NCBI RefSeq assembly: GCF_016086655.4
Contig: NC_052136.2
Span: 6,882,001 to 6,946,000, forward strand
Source: Lepeophtheirus salmonis
Taxonomy: Eukaryota; Arthropoda; Copepoda; Siphonostomatoida; Caligidae
Length of the DNA: 64,000 nt
Direction: 5' to 3'
The position numbers were made by a program, and so were the translations under genes. Of the stretch, positions 12,800-23,429 are shown one piece after another; the first letter of the stretch is position 1; every line of letters starts with the position of its first letter. Under the pieces are notes generated by a model. The model ran no database searches. It saw nothing but the letters and a program-made list of their open reading frames with translations, and was not told where the DNA came from.

Positions 12800-13700
12800 C
12801 CTTGTTGTAAGAAATTAGTAGCATGAATCATGGAAGTAACCCTTGTGTAAAGAATCCAGTTTACAACCTGAAAGATGATAGCTCTTATTTTCTAATTATT
12901 TATCAAAGTAAGTTTTGAATTTTTTTAAGCGTCTGAATATTATCATTTTTCTACTTAAGAACACAACACTAAGCCTCTATCAATTTAATTTTTTGACCAA
13001 ATGATTTGTTATTTAGTTATATGCTTCTATATTTATAAGAATAAACGATGCTTAAATTTATGATTAAAATATTGTTATATATAAGAAATTATTCATGTTT
13101 GAACTCTTTAGGACACTGGTGTCCCTTTTGGGAGTGAACGATTTTTTTTTTTTTTTTGCAGCTGGTATATTATATTTTTCTTTTCTGCGTAATATTTTTT
13201 GGTTGTGCTGATGATATTTATATACACTTAAATGTGACAAAATATGTAATTTCCTATATGAAGTGGATAGTTGGGACAAAAGAGTTATTGATAATTTGAT
13301 ATAAGATGTAGATAAGAAACGTATTCTTTATGAATATGTTCCAACGACAAAAACTACAGATTGCATATCTCTTAGAATCACTGATTTAACATTTATACTA
13401 AAAAAAATACAGATTGCAAACATAAATACCATTTTTAGGGGGATTAAAATGCTCTCCTGAAACAACAACACCACGGCACAATGACACGGTATATTCAATG
13501 GGATATCAATTTAAAATTAAGCCCTCATCAAAGTTTTCTAAATAGTTACTGGAACAGATGAATTGATAAGCATAAGGATCAATCAAAATAAAATGTATCC
13601 CCAAAAATGGCCCTGTGTATTCTGCAAAAGAAGATAAATAATATGGAACTTTTGGGATATGTATGGCTTGTCATTTACCTTTACATTTCCTAAATGATAG
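12800..13700. other. AT-rich gap, nothing identified
   Basis: It contains a pure T run near 13142-13157 and only short shadow ORFs. No repeat or coding signal was recognised. Confidence 0.4.
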
Positions 13701-13739
13701 AAATTGCTTCCAAAATATAAATTGTGATGAAGATTATGG

Positions 13740-14373
13740 ACAATGTTAAGTCTTCTAGGAAACTAGTTTTTAGATTGGACAAGACGAAGAAAAAAAAAAA
13801 AAAATTGGAAAGACCTCTGAAAGATGTCAGAAAGTAGAAGGCATAATTTAAAGAGGTATACGAAGTTCTAGTTAAATTTGCATAAGAGTATAAAGGAGGA
13901 TTCCACTAAGTCGATAAATTGCCTCGTCAACGACTTTTCTCTCGCTCCTCGGACCATCAAGAGGGTTATAAAGCACAACTTTGGATTAGTTTCTTTCACA
14001 AGGGCATGAAAACTAGGAGGCTAAAGAGGCGCAAAAAAATCCTCACACGCATCAAAACAAATGAGTCAATTGCGAAAATTTTCTCTGACAAAAAAGATTT
14101 TCACAGTTGATCAATTATGTAACTGCCAAAACGACTGCTGGCTTTTGGAAACAAGAGAAGGGCTTTACCACACCAAATATCTGCCCAAACAATGGTCCTC
14201 CGTGTTGTGGCCTCTAATCTTTTTCAAAATCGGACAGGACGCACACTATAAGGTTCTTACAAATACCATCTTGGCATAGATGAAGACCAACTACGATGGT
14301 AAGTACAAGCATAATCAGGACGGTGCTCTCCTCTCACACATAGCCAAGTCAACTACATCTGTATTTTTAAATA
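13740..14373 (+). pseudogene. Older Tc1/mariner transposase, truncated at its 3' end by a second mariner
   Basis: Plus-strand frames give EDSTKSINCLVNDFSLAPRT followed by IKRVIKHNFGLVSFTRA (N-terminal DNA-binding part, 13880-13995), then KILTRIKTNESIAKIFSDKK with FTVDQLCNCQNDCWLLETRE (14035-14155), which contains the first catalytic Asp in FSD. Further on, FFKIGQDAHYKVL and, after a shift, HNQDGALLSHIAKS (14310-14350) supply the second-Asp block. The third-Asp region and C-terminus are missing. The sequence stops where the inverted repeat of the minus-strand mariner begins, so the younger element either inserted here or replaced the end. Stops and frameshifts are numerous. Confidence 0.75.
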
Positions 14374-15675
14374 TAGAAAGGGTTTTTCATTAACAGTGTT
14401 GACATTTTTTTGAAATAAAACGAAAACCGTTTGAGATATCGACAATTTCTTTATTTGCCGTTAAAATACATTCAAGTTAATTTATGAATGAAATTCGATG
14501 TCGTTTGAATGACCACAAGGTGCACGCTTAAAAAAGTCCAATCGTTGAACTCAATTTTCGACTACTTTTCCACATAAATTGGCTGAAACTCCAGCAATTT
14601 CGCATTGAATATTTGTTCTGAGCTCTTCTAACGTCGACGGATTATTGGTGTAGACTAGGGCTTTCACGTGACCCCAAAGAAAATAGTCTAGAGGCGTTAA
14701 ATCGCACGAGCGAAGCGGCCAATTGACTGGTCCATTTCTGGAGATAAGACGCTCACCAAACTTACTTTTCAATAAATCGATTGTAACATTTGCTGTGTGT
14801 AAAGTGGCACCGTCTTGTTGAAACCACATATCGTCCAAGTCCATATCTTCCAATTTAGACAAAAAAAAATCGATTATCATGGCGCAGTAACGATTTCCAT
14901 TCACAGTAACGTGGCGATTGTCATCGTCGACGAAAAAGTACGGCCCAATGACACCACCAGCATGCAATCCACCCCAAACAGTATTTTTTTGGGGATGTAA
15001 TGGCGCCTCAAGAATCACGTGTGAGTTTTTTCTGGCCCAATAGACCATATTTTGCTTGTTAACAAAGCCATTCAGCCAAAAATGTGCCTCATCGCTGAAA
15101 ATGATTTTACGTTGAAAATCAAGATTATTTTCGAATTTTCCTTCAGCCCATTTTGCGAATTCCCAACGTTTGAAGTGGTCAAGCGGCTTCAATTCTTGTG
15201 TCAACTTGATCTTATACGGGTGTAGGCCAAGATCTTTTCGCAAAATTCGCCACAACGATGTCACAGAGATGCCCAACGATTGAGAGCGGCGCGTAAGAGA
15301 CAAATTTGGGTCATCTTGAATTGATGCACTTGCGGCAGCAATATTTTTTACACTTCATGCATTTCTTTGTCTCACTGGCATAGGAACATTATGTAGCGTG
15401 TATGTGGACTCAAATTTTTTCACCATACGTTGAATTGTTGATTTTGAAGGTCGATTACGTTAACCATAAATTGGTGTTAACGCTCTTAATGTTTGGATCA
15501 AAGACTCACCACTTTTGTAATAAATTTTAATAACTTGCAAGCGTTACTCAAGTGTGTACTGCCCTATGATAAAACTTCAATTATTTTTGAGCACAGCTGT
15601 TAAAGAAACAATAACAAATATGACGTCGTTTTCGAAACCTATCAACGTAAAATGTGAGCGTCCCTATTGAATACC
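14374..15675 (-). mobile_element. Mariner-type transposon with DD41D spacing, nearly full length
   Basis: The element is about 1.3 kb, the usual mariner size. Its ends are imperfect inverted repeats: the left end ATAGAAAGGG...GTGTTGAC...GAAATAAAACG (14374-14430) resembles the complement of the right end (ATAGGGACGCTCACATTTTA with GTTGATAGGTTTCGAAAACG, 15615-15670). Both ends lie next to TA dinucleotides in an AT-rich context, so the exact target duplication is uncertain. It carries one minus-strand transposase pseudogene and lies at the broken end of an older plus-strand mariner. Confidence 0.75.
14482..15570 (-). pseudogene. Mariner (rosa/Visitor-like, DD41D) transposase, broken only by stops
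   Basis: A 250-codon open stretch (14551-15303) holds the catalytic domain: FSDEAHFWLNGFVNKQN (first Asp), WFQQDGATLHTAN (second Asp) and SCDLTPLDYFLWGHVK (third Asp). By direct count 41 residues separate the second and third Asp, the spacing described for rosa/Visitor-type mariners rather than the usual 34. The same frame continues upstream without a shift to about 15570 (RLQVIKIYYKSGESLIQTLR, RPSKSTIQRMVKKFE), the helix-turn-helix part, interrupted by three stops. Downstream, a TGA in place of the expected Trp codon (14551-14553) separates VVEN from VQRLDFFKRAPCGH, the normal C-terminal tail, ending at the TAA at 14482. Only about four point stops and no frameshift were seen, so decay is recent compared with the other mariners here. 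Confidence 0.9.
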
Positions 15676-15679
15676 CATT

Positions 15680-16470
15680 TATTAGTGTACAGTAGATACT
15701 TAATAAGTTATTTATAAAATGTATCATTCCTCTACGCTAATAAAACATGTATTGATTATTAAATAATTCATTAATTTATAAACATGTTTATTTATATATT
15801 AAATAATAAGTAAAATAATATATTTGAAGGAATTACTTGATTTCTTAGAACATACATTCATAAACATAAAACACAAAATACTTTAAATTTTTAAGCATGA
15901 TAAGACACTTTAATATATAGAGCAAACGTAAACAGTCTGGTGAGATATCAGAAATTATGCATATATATAAACATATTCATACAATCAATTATCAACTATA
16001 ATATTTATTATATTTCGATTCCTTATAATAAAAATGTAATGTCTGGACAAAAAATTCTCCTCTTTAAAATTAAAATTAGTTAATAAAAGATTTTCCATAT
16101 AGAATGTTGTTACATTGATAAAAACCACAGTGAAAAGTGTAACGCTAAAATTATTTTTACATGATGTAAGCTGTAACTAACATAGTAATAATAACTCAAC
16201 TTTGAAAATTTGAAAAATAACATTTTTATTCTAAGATTGTAAAGTATACTGCATTAAAGTTAACCAAGTCTTCTAAATATTATTCATCATTTTGCCTTCT
16301 TTTTATTATAAAACCAATGTCTTATGGGTAGTGGCTTGTGATGACATTTCCTCTATCATCAATCTATTTATTCTCAGCAAAACTTAAGTAGCAATATCTG
16401 CTTAGTAATGAAAATCGTGTGTATAATGGGTATAAAAAAAACAAAAAAAACTGAAAACCAAGGTAACCAT
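15680..16470. other. AT-rich sequence, no feature recognised
   Basis: No open coding pattern, inverted repeat or terminal motif was seen between the mariner and the hairpin. Confidence 0.45.
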
Positions 16471-16474
16471 AGCA

Positions 16475-16721
16475 ATTTGAAGAATGCTTTTGAGGAGAGA
16501 AAGAATAACTCATGGCGTTTCATTAGATTAACTGTGTCAAGGATCTATATCCTGGGTCTAAGTTAACGACAAGGTAATTGCTGTTGTACGATGATATCGA
16601 GAAAAAGTACAACAGCAATTACCTTGTCGTTATCTTAGACCCAGGATATAGATCCTTGACACAGTTAATCTAATGAAACGCCATGAGTTATTCTTTCTCT
16701 CCTCAAAAGCATTCTTCAAAT
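16475..16721. repeat. Near-perfect 115-bp-arm palindromic hairpin
   Basis: The left arm (16475-16589) and right arm (16607-16721) are reverse complements with a single visible mismatch (aagttaacgac versus complement aagataacgac). The loop is only 17 nt (16590-16606). The right arm continues as the F1 repeat also seen near 5786 and 42068, so the palindrome was made from a copy of that family. A transcript across it would fold into one long double-stranded RNA stem. The arms are far more alike than the dispersed copies, which points to recent formation or gene conversion. Confidence 0.9.
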
Positions 16722-17130
16722 GTCAAAGCAAAGTAACATAGTTTTAATTTTCTTTACTAACTTAATCAATTGAATACTTATCTGAGAAACTGGAAACCTC
16801 AAAACATTTACTATTCAAAATTTCAAGTATGATTTTATTTAGAGTAAATACTACAAACTGTTATGTACACAAAATTATGATTATTCCATCACCTAAAAAT
16901 AAAGGGTTGTAGGTCAAAACGAAAACTGACAAATATTACATTTCAAAATATGAAAAACTGTTTCTACAACATTTCACTCCAGACCTTTCAAGCCCAAGAT
17001 ATTTTCCCCCTACCCCTACATAAACAAACAGTAAGGAACCCTTACAAATCCCTATTTATAGCTAAAAGTTTGCGACTATTTCTGGTACACCCGGTCTCAA
17101 GAGGAGATGAAACACGAAACAGTTCCAAAT
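16722..17130. other. Continuation of F1-like sequence, then unassigned
   Basis: The first ~40 bp continue the F1 repeat beyond the hairpin (caaagcaaagtaacatag). A 96-codon ORF (16950-17240) overlaps the tandem array below. I see no family resemblance in it. Confidence 0.4.
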
Positions 17131-17132
17131 TT

Positions 17133-17353
17133 TGTGGAGGTGGAATAAATTTAAATAGTGGCGGAGGGCTTTATCCTATTTTGGGGCCAGGCCGTACCCG
17201 AAAAACAAATAAAACATTGGGGGGTAAATCTGTGTTGTGAGGGGCTCTTAGTGATTGCTTAAATAGTAGCGGTGGGTTTCATCCTATTTTGGGACACGGC
17301 AGTGACTGAAAATATCCCCAACATGTATTAAGGGGGTTAAGAGGACCCCTTAC
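17133..17353. repeat. Diverged ~110-bp tandem repeat, two units
   Basis: The unit at 17133-17247 contains TTAAATAGTGGCGGAGGGCT and CCTATTTTGGGGCCAGGC. The next unit (about 17248-17353) contains TTAAATAGTAGCGGTGGGTT and CCTATTTTGGGACACGGC. Both then have a GGGGG-rich segment. The block is notably richer in G than its surroundings. Confidence 0.6.
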
Positions 17354-17466
17354 TGGTAATTCATATAGAAGAAATTGTGCTGCTGGGTTATGTATTGGGC
17401 GGGAAATGGCTGAATGGGATATATCGCAACACCATTTTGAGTAACCCCTCATCTTATATTCTACGA

Positions 17467-17588
17467 TTCACCTTCTGTCAGTCCAAATTTTGTCTGGTCG
17501 ATATTTTGTTTAATCGACGTTTTGTCCATTCGACTTTTTGTCGGTCGACGTTCTGTCGGTCGATGTTTTGAAAGTCTACGTTTTGACC
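17467..17588. repeat. Minisatellite of 15-16-bp units (TCGACGTTTTGTC type)
   Basis: Seven to eight imperfect units follow each other, for example gtccaaattttgtct, ggtcgatattttgttt, aatcgacgttttgtcc, attcgactttttgtcg, gtcgacgttctgtcg and gtcgatgttttgaaa. The TTTTG core and the TCGA box recur in nearly every unit. Arrays of this style often sit inside non-autonomous DNA transposons, but no ends could be assigned. Confidence 0.8.
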
Positions 17589-17664
17589 ACGCACCAAGAT
17601 AAATAAGTTCCAGAAATTTCTTACATTTAGTCAAAAACAATTTGTCATTGTAATAAGACCTCAA

Positions 17665-17760
17665 GCTTATCTCACTTCCGTATACATAAGTTTCTTTATG
17701 TATGAACATTAAGTATTATATTTTTAATTGACAGTATTAATGATATTTTTTGATAGGTAA
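17665..17760. repeat. Dispersed repeat F2, copy 1
   Basis: AGCTTATCTCACTTCC, then ATAAGTTT, then ATGAACATTAAGTATTATAT and TTGACAGTATT occur in the same order as in 44409-44500. The shared run of blocks over about 90 bp is more than chance would give in AT-rich DNA. Confidence 0.55.
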
Positions 17761-17769
17761 CAGTAATTT

Positions 17770-20700
17770 TAATATTGACCTTAGGTTTTTTTTTAAAGAA
17801 TAGTGAGTTATATAGTATATCAGTATTCCTCATAAATATGAGATTTAAAATGCACATTTGAAATTTCTAGTGAAATCTTAAGATATATACAACTATATAT
17901 ATAATAGAACTCATCATGAAGAGCTCATTTAGGAAAATAAATCCTTGTGTTATCCATCAGAATTCGTGCTGAGATTAAACAAATGATTATACTTATATGT
18001 ATATTGTGATTTTTTTAACTATATATTCATTCAAAGTCTTCAAAAAAACTGTAATTAAATGGCTAATATATCATCGAGTAATCACGATTTTAAAAGGTTT
18101 TTTTTTAATACGAAAAAAATTCACATAATTTATTTAGAAAATATACTATATGGTGAAATAAATTTCACGATTTCTTTTTCACGGCGAAGAAGTTTATCAA
18201 TTATAAACTATAAGCATTGAAGTATCACCAATTTTTTAGGATCAATTTAATGTCAATTTGATTATATTCATATAAATATTGGTTCGTTTCCTTTGTTTTT
18301 GTTTATTACTAGCGAGAATATCGACCTGGTATTTCCTGCAGCTATAACTATAACCAACCTCCGATGTTACTCTCCGTTATGTAAGAGCAAGCTCACTCGT
18401 AGTTGCTCAATACTTGGGTGTTCCCTCCACGAAAATGAATGAATAACAGCTTTAAAAAAAGGATTAATACGATAAGATGAGCTAGAGTACTTTAGTCTCT
18501 AGAGTGCTACCTGACTGAGCTTTGGCTACAAACGCTAGCTGTTAGAAATGATTCCTCAATTCAAACTTACAATACTATAAAAAGGACTCTACATTATCCA
18601 ACATATATTCATACAGGGAAACTTTGCTCTTTTAATATAAATTATTCTGATGATATAAAATAACTAGATCAACCAAAAAAAAAATTATTTCAATCTGGTT
18701 AGGACTTTTTAAAACATAGTTAATTTTATCAGTATTTAACTCTAAAAAATTGATATTACTTGGTCAAAAACAGACATAAAAAGAGTATGTTTTCCATCGG
18801 TAAAGACTTTTTTTATTTTCTTTTATTAATATGCAAAAACTGTCAGTTTCATCACAAAATAAGAGATGTAAAAGCACACGTACATACTTTAAGTTAACTA
18901 TAACTTATTAATTCGGATCTTTCACGAAATGAAAGTATCTCACTGAGGGATAATTTCCTGGATAAAATCCATTATATAATTAAATTACAGATAACAATAG
19001 ATCAAAAGAAGAAATAAGGATAAATTAGCTAACTAATGTTGAGTACCTAGAATTGGAGATCGCTTTGATAAATATTACTGCAACTCTACCTTTAATCAAC
19101 TTTTATTGTTGATTATTTTCTTAATAATGTTATTCATTAATAATTGTAGCAGTTCTTAATGTGGGATTTAAAATCGGTCCTGTTCCAAGTCTGGTCCATT
19201 CCTGTCACTTTTATTTGCCCTTGATAACGTCTGAAATTTTTGAATTACCCCAGGGCCACAAAATCACCATTTCAAACTCCTGGGTACATGTACTTTTTCA
19301 CTCGGGCTACTGAAATTTTACAATCCCTACTCGATCATTTACCTAAAAATATACCCTATATCTTGGGAGGCTGAAGAAGAGACAAGACGTCTTTCTGTTT
19401 GTTGTGTGTTTTACAAGGCAACTTTTTGTTTGTTAGCTTACTATCTCTCTTGCTATCCCACCTGCTTTCTCAAACACCGTACATACGAGTCAGCATTGAG
19501 TTTACAAACAACCTACTACAATAAATTGAGAAGAATAGAAAGAAAAAAATTGCAATTCTTGTCTGCAGTCACCGAAAATGTTAATATGGTTACATGTTTT
19601 ATCACTTGCATTAAAAATTAAAAATCATAAATGGGCCATTCAATTTCATTTCGTGCTACAAAAACCTTTATAGTGCTTGCCCAATGAGCTACTCGTAATT
19701 TTGAAATTTTGCAAACACGTGTCTTCTGAAAGTTTTACTAATATTAAAACTAAGTGCCTCTGTTTACAAATTGATTTAGTTGAGTAAATCCGTTATAATA
19801 TCCGTCATGCTTTAAAATAGTTTGAATGTATTCTTAATTAAGGCCTAATCGAATGTTTATTGTTTGATTAAATATTTGTTTCTGTATGGTCAATATTAGT
19901 TTACGAAGGCGTCAATGGTTGATTCATTTGATATTGAGCAAATACTTTGTCTGGATGACTTTTACGATTTAGGATAGAGTGTCAAAATTTTGGGAGAGTT
20001 ACATTCTTATATTTATTGAAATACAATTTATTCAAAGAAACTTGAAAATATAAATTTTCTAAAAAGTTACTGGTTAAGTACTCTAAGTAAGAAATAATGT
20101 ATAGTTTTCAATTTTCTTATATCAAATGAGTTCATTCGAAGTGTTAACAATAAAGATGCCAATTATAAAAAGTATTTGTTTTTAAAGGGTGTATATACGC
20201 TGTAATATTGGGTTTCTTTCATGTTTATCGTTTACCTATTTATACTTGGATATATATTTTTCCTTAAATATACGATATAAATAATGGTATTGGAATTTTA
20301 AAAAGCAATAAACCTTGACAAGTTTCTACTTTAAATGAATTGAGTCAATTTTTCTAGTGGATTTGAATTTTTGGAAACAAATACTCTTTTCTTTTAATGA
20401 AACCCCATCTATTTTTGTTTTAAAAAATTCTTTTGGCATATGCACAATTGAAAAAAAAACAAGGCATTATTTCTTTTTCAAACAAAAATCTTAAGATACA
20501 GTAGTTTTTAATCCTTTAAATATTGTTTTCTCAAGATTGGATGACTTTATCTCAAGTATAAGAAGTACTTATTCAAACTCAAAATATAATTGAAAAAATA
20601 AAAATAAACTATTTTTTACTTACTCATATCCTTAATAAAAAGGTAAAAAATTCAAAAAAAATGAAATTGAAAATTCTTGAAATCCAGATATACTACGACG

Positions 20701-22150
20701 AATCTAGTTACAGATTCGTAATTAATACTCCAAGTACATCAAAAATTAAAAATGAAATTTACCTGTGTTTTCTTGTTGTCTTGTGTAATCAATTTTCTAA
20801 TATTAGATATCTAAATATGGTTATATATTCAATGTTAAAAGTGGTTGTCGAAAAAGGGTCAGTATATACTCATTTTGATAATACAAACAAAGTAAATATT
20901 TTTGTACGTTAATGCCAGGTCCCATTATTGCTCTTTTTCAAAAAAATTATGATATCATACAAATTTTAGAGGTTTTTTTAAGGTTAAAACATTTATATAT
21001 TTTGATATTTTTAATTACTACCTCATGAAAATAAAGATAGCACGCGACTTTATTTGTAAGTTCAACGTGTTTTTATATACCTGGATACTTTACGTATAAT
21101 TAATCAACTTCATTGACGTAAATATTATATATTCAAATAATTATACATGCATTTGTGTAATGAATTAAAAGTAGTCAAATAAATTAAAATACATTGTAAT
21201 TAGTTATCATGTTCATGTTGTAAGAAAAAAACTAGCTCATCTAATCCTTGAGCAAGATAAAAATTTGAAATATATGACAACTAAACTATTCAAATAGTGA
21301 GGGAAAAAAATGATATATATTTAACTATATTATAATGTCAATTTATCAATTACAATGTAAAAATTTTAAATAGGGAAGGTGTGATCTTTATTCTTGGTAT
21401 TTTCAACCTTTGAGTCAAAGTGAGAAAGAAAAGTTGTGACTAATTTTTTCTAAAAATTTAAATATATTTCCAATGGAACAAATCCATGTTTAAATTACAA
21501 ATCAGTAGCTAGAGAAGGCAAATTGACAACTGGCAATAAAGTAGAATGCAAATCTACCTATTAGTTGATAATAATATTAATGGATAGTAGTAGCACTGGT
21601 AATGAGTTGTTCAAAACCTTAAAAAAATTTCCTTATTTAAAAGAGAGTTTTTTTTCAAGAAATGCAAAATTTGATCTTAATCGATATAATTGCTCCTCTA
21701 AGTGAGAATATGAATACTTTTTATTGATAAAAAATAAGCCATTGTTTTCGATATTGTGTCATCAAGTTTCCAATTTGATTATTTTCATGACAGTGACGTC
21801 ATGATGTCTCTTAATTTTGATTTATAATTAAGAACCTCATTTATAAAAAGGGAAAATCCCATAAAAAAATAAAAATGCCACATAACTTAAAAAGAGCATA
21901 TGCCGTTGCTATTATGGAAGTTATCAAGCTTTAGACTTAATATTACAGAGCATCACCCATTAAGTTAAAAAGCCCTCATTTTCGACGCAGCGGCTTAGTT
22001 TTCAATTTATATGTATTTGTACATATTCACTACTAGAAAACACCTATTGATTCAATGCAACTTGTTGGATCCTGCAGAGCTACCTTTAATGAAATATGTT
22101 ACATTGTTAGTCTTATATAAAGTATTAGGCACAGTTGGCTTAAGTACTAC
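17770..22150. other. Long AT-rich region without recognised genes
   Basis: The GC content rises locally at 18310-18560 and 19140-19350, but neither patch reads as a known protein or repeat family. ORFs at 19406-19621 and 20661-20912 have no recognisable motif, signal peptide or codon signature and are probably spurious. No tRNA or rRNA gene was seen. Confidence 0.4.
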
Positions 22151-22156
22151 GAAAAC

Positions 22157-23225
22157 TACCTGGGGAATATTTCCCGTGAATGATTGCCCTGTAGTAAAAT
22201 TGCCAGTTAGGAAAACTATCCCGTATTTTGTTAAAACTTCATGATAAATAGTAACACATTATATATGCGCAAATATTATTTATGACACATATCTAAACAT
22301 ATTTGCTTGTTCCATCCCCCAAGGGAGTACATTCAAGTTTGAGTAATATTATTGCATTACAATTTCTTGGTCATTTTTTGAATTCAATCTAATCATCTAA
22401 GAAATATATAAAGTGCCCGTATCGGTTTAGCGTTTCAACCGTTTATGGTTCTTGAACCGAAAAAGTCGACCCCAGACCGCAATATATTCTTTATCCGTTT
22501 AGGTAGGCTCTCGTACTTTTTATCCTATATATGTATTATAAATAAAGAAAATACAATATAAATAATAAAAAATACTTATAGCTTATATCAATAAGTCAAT
22601 TTTCTGAGTTATTTTTTTCTGTTTTAATATCTACGTTTTCCAATGATTTTTATAATCTCCATTGTGATACAGTTTCCAAGTTCCAAATAGCTTAGGGCTT
22701 CTTATGGATTTAGAAAAGTGGCTTAAGGCACTAGACGGTGTAAATTAAAGAAAGAAGGGGTGGGGTAGATTATGGATCGTGGTACGCCACTGAGCTTGTC
22801 AGGCCCTGTAAAACGATAACCATAATATTTCTTAACCCAGGGGGTTCCTAAACAAAGAACCCCTACACTAATACATTTTAGGGGTTCCTTGGATGTATTG
22901 TATGAATTGGCAATGGTGTTTAACAACGTCACATTACCCCTGGGACACTGACTAATGCCGGAGTGGAGAGTACTCAACCATATTTTAAGACGCCCTAAGC
23001 TATTTATTCACTCACCCTCCCCCAGAATATGACTCACAATTGAAGGTACTCCCTTAGGGGATGGAATAAACAAATATGTTTAGATATTTGTTATAAATAA
23101 TACTAAGCAAATTTATAATGTGTAATTATTCATCATCAAGTTCGAACAAAATACGAGCAATTTTCCTAACTGGCAATCTTCCACGGGCAATTTTCTCCTA
23201 GTAAGTTTTTCCCGCACGATTGGGT
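22157..23225. mobile_element. Element with ~180-bp inverted repeats (non-autonomous DNA transposon)
   Basis: The segment 22157-22340 is matched in reverse complement by 23035-23225. Shared blocks include attgccagttaggaaaa, CGTATTTTGTT, ATATCTAAACATATTTG, TTCCATCCCC and AGGGAGTAC. The arms enclose about 700 bp. The left arm has extra bases near 22190, so the arms are diverged. The internal part carries no recognisable transposase. The outermost part of the right arm (gcaattttctcctagtaag) contains short repeated GAAAATTGCC-like words. Confidence 0.75.
22688..23002. repeat. Inner inverted repeat nested in the long-arm element
   Basis: TAGCTTAGGGCTTCTTATGG at 22688 is matched by the complement of AAGACGCCCTAAGCTA ending at 23002, with flanking AAATAGCTTAGGG shared. 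The enclosed ~300 bp is richer in G+C than its surroundings. It is open on the minus strand for 84 codons (22723-22977) with no family resemblance. This may be a separate insertion inside the outer element. Confidence 0.55.
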
Positions 23226-23326
23226 TATACTCAATCAAAGATGACCCAATATATTGTTTGAGCATAGGTAAAAAAATTTAGAAATTTATATTTATTATTT
23301 CAATTACACATTTTAAACAATTTAAT

Positions 23327-23408
23327 GGAATCACCATAGCTCAGTGACAACACGCTCAGGAGATATTATTCTCTTGAACTCAACGTGGCTTCGATCCCAG
23401 GTAATTCC
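23327..23408 (+). repeat. tRNA-like sequence (pseudogene or tRNA-derived SINE head)
   Basis: An A-box-like TAGCTCAGTGAC and a B-box-like GGCTTCGATCCC are spaced as in a tRNA, and ggaat...attcc at the ends can pair as an acceptor stem. A five-pair anticodon stem AGGAG/CTCTT is possible, but the loop would have eight bases and the T stem is poor. It is therefore not a convincing functional tRNA; a relic or a SINE head is more likely. Confidence 0.4.
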
Positions 23409-23429
23409 TAGGGAAAGAAATATAAAATA

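Noticed and set aside
16950..17240. 96-codon plus-strand ORF with a Gly-rich end
   Set aside because: The Gly-rich end is made by the tandem repeat; the second repeat unit does not keep the frame open.
23327..23408. Functional tRNA gene
   Set aside because: The T stem does not pair, and the anticodon loop would have six or eight bases.
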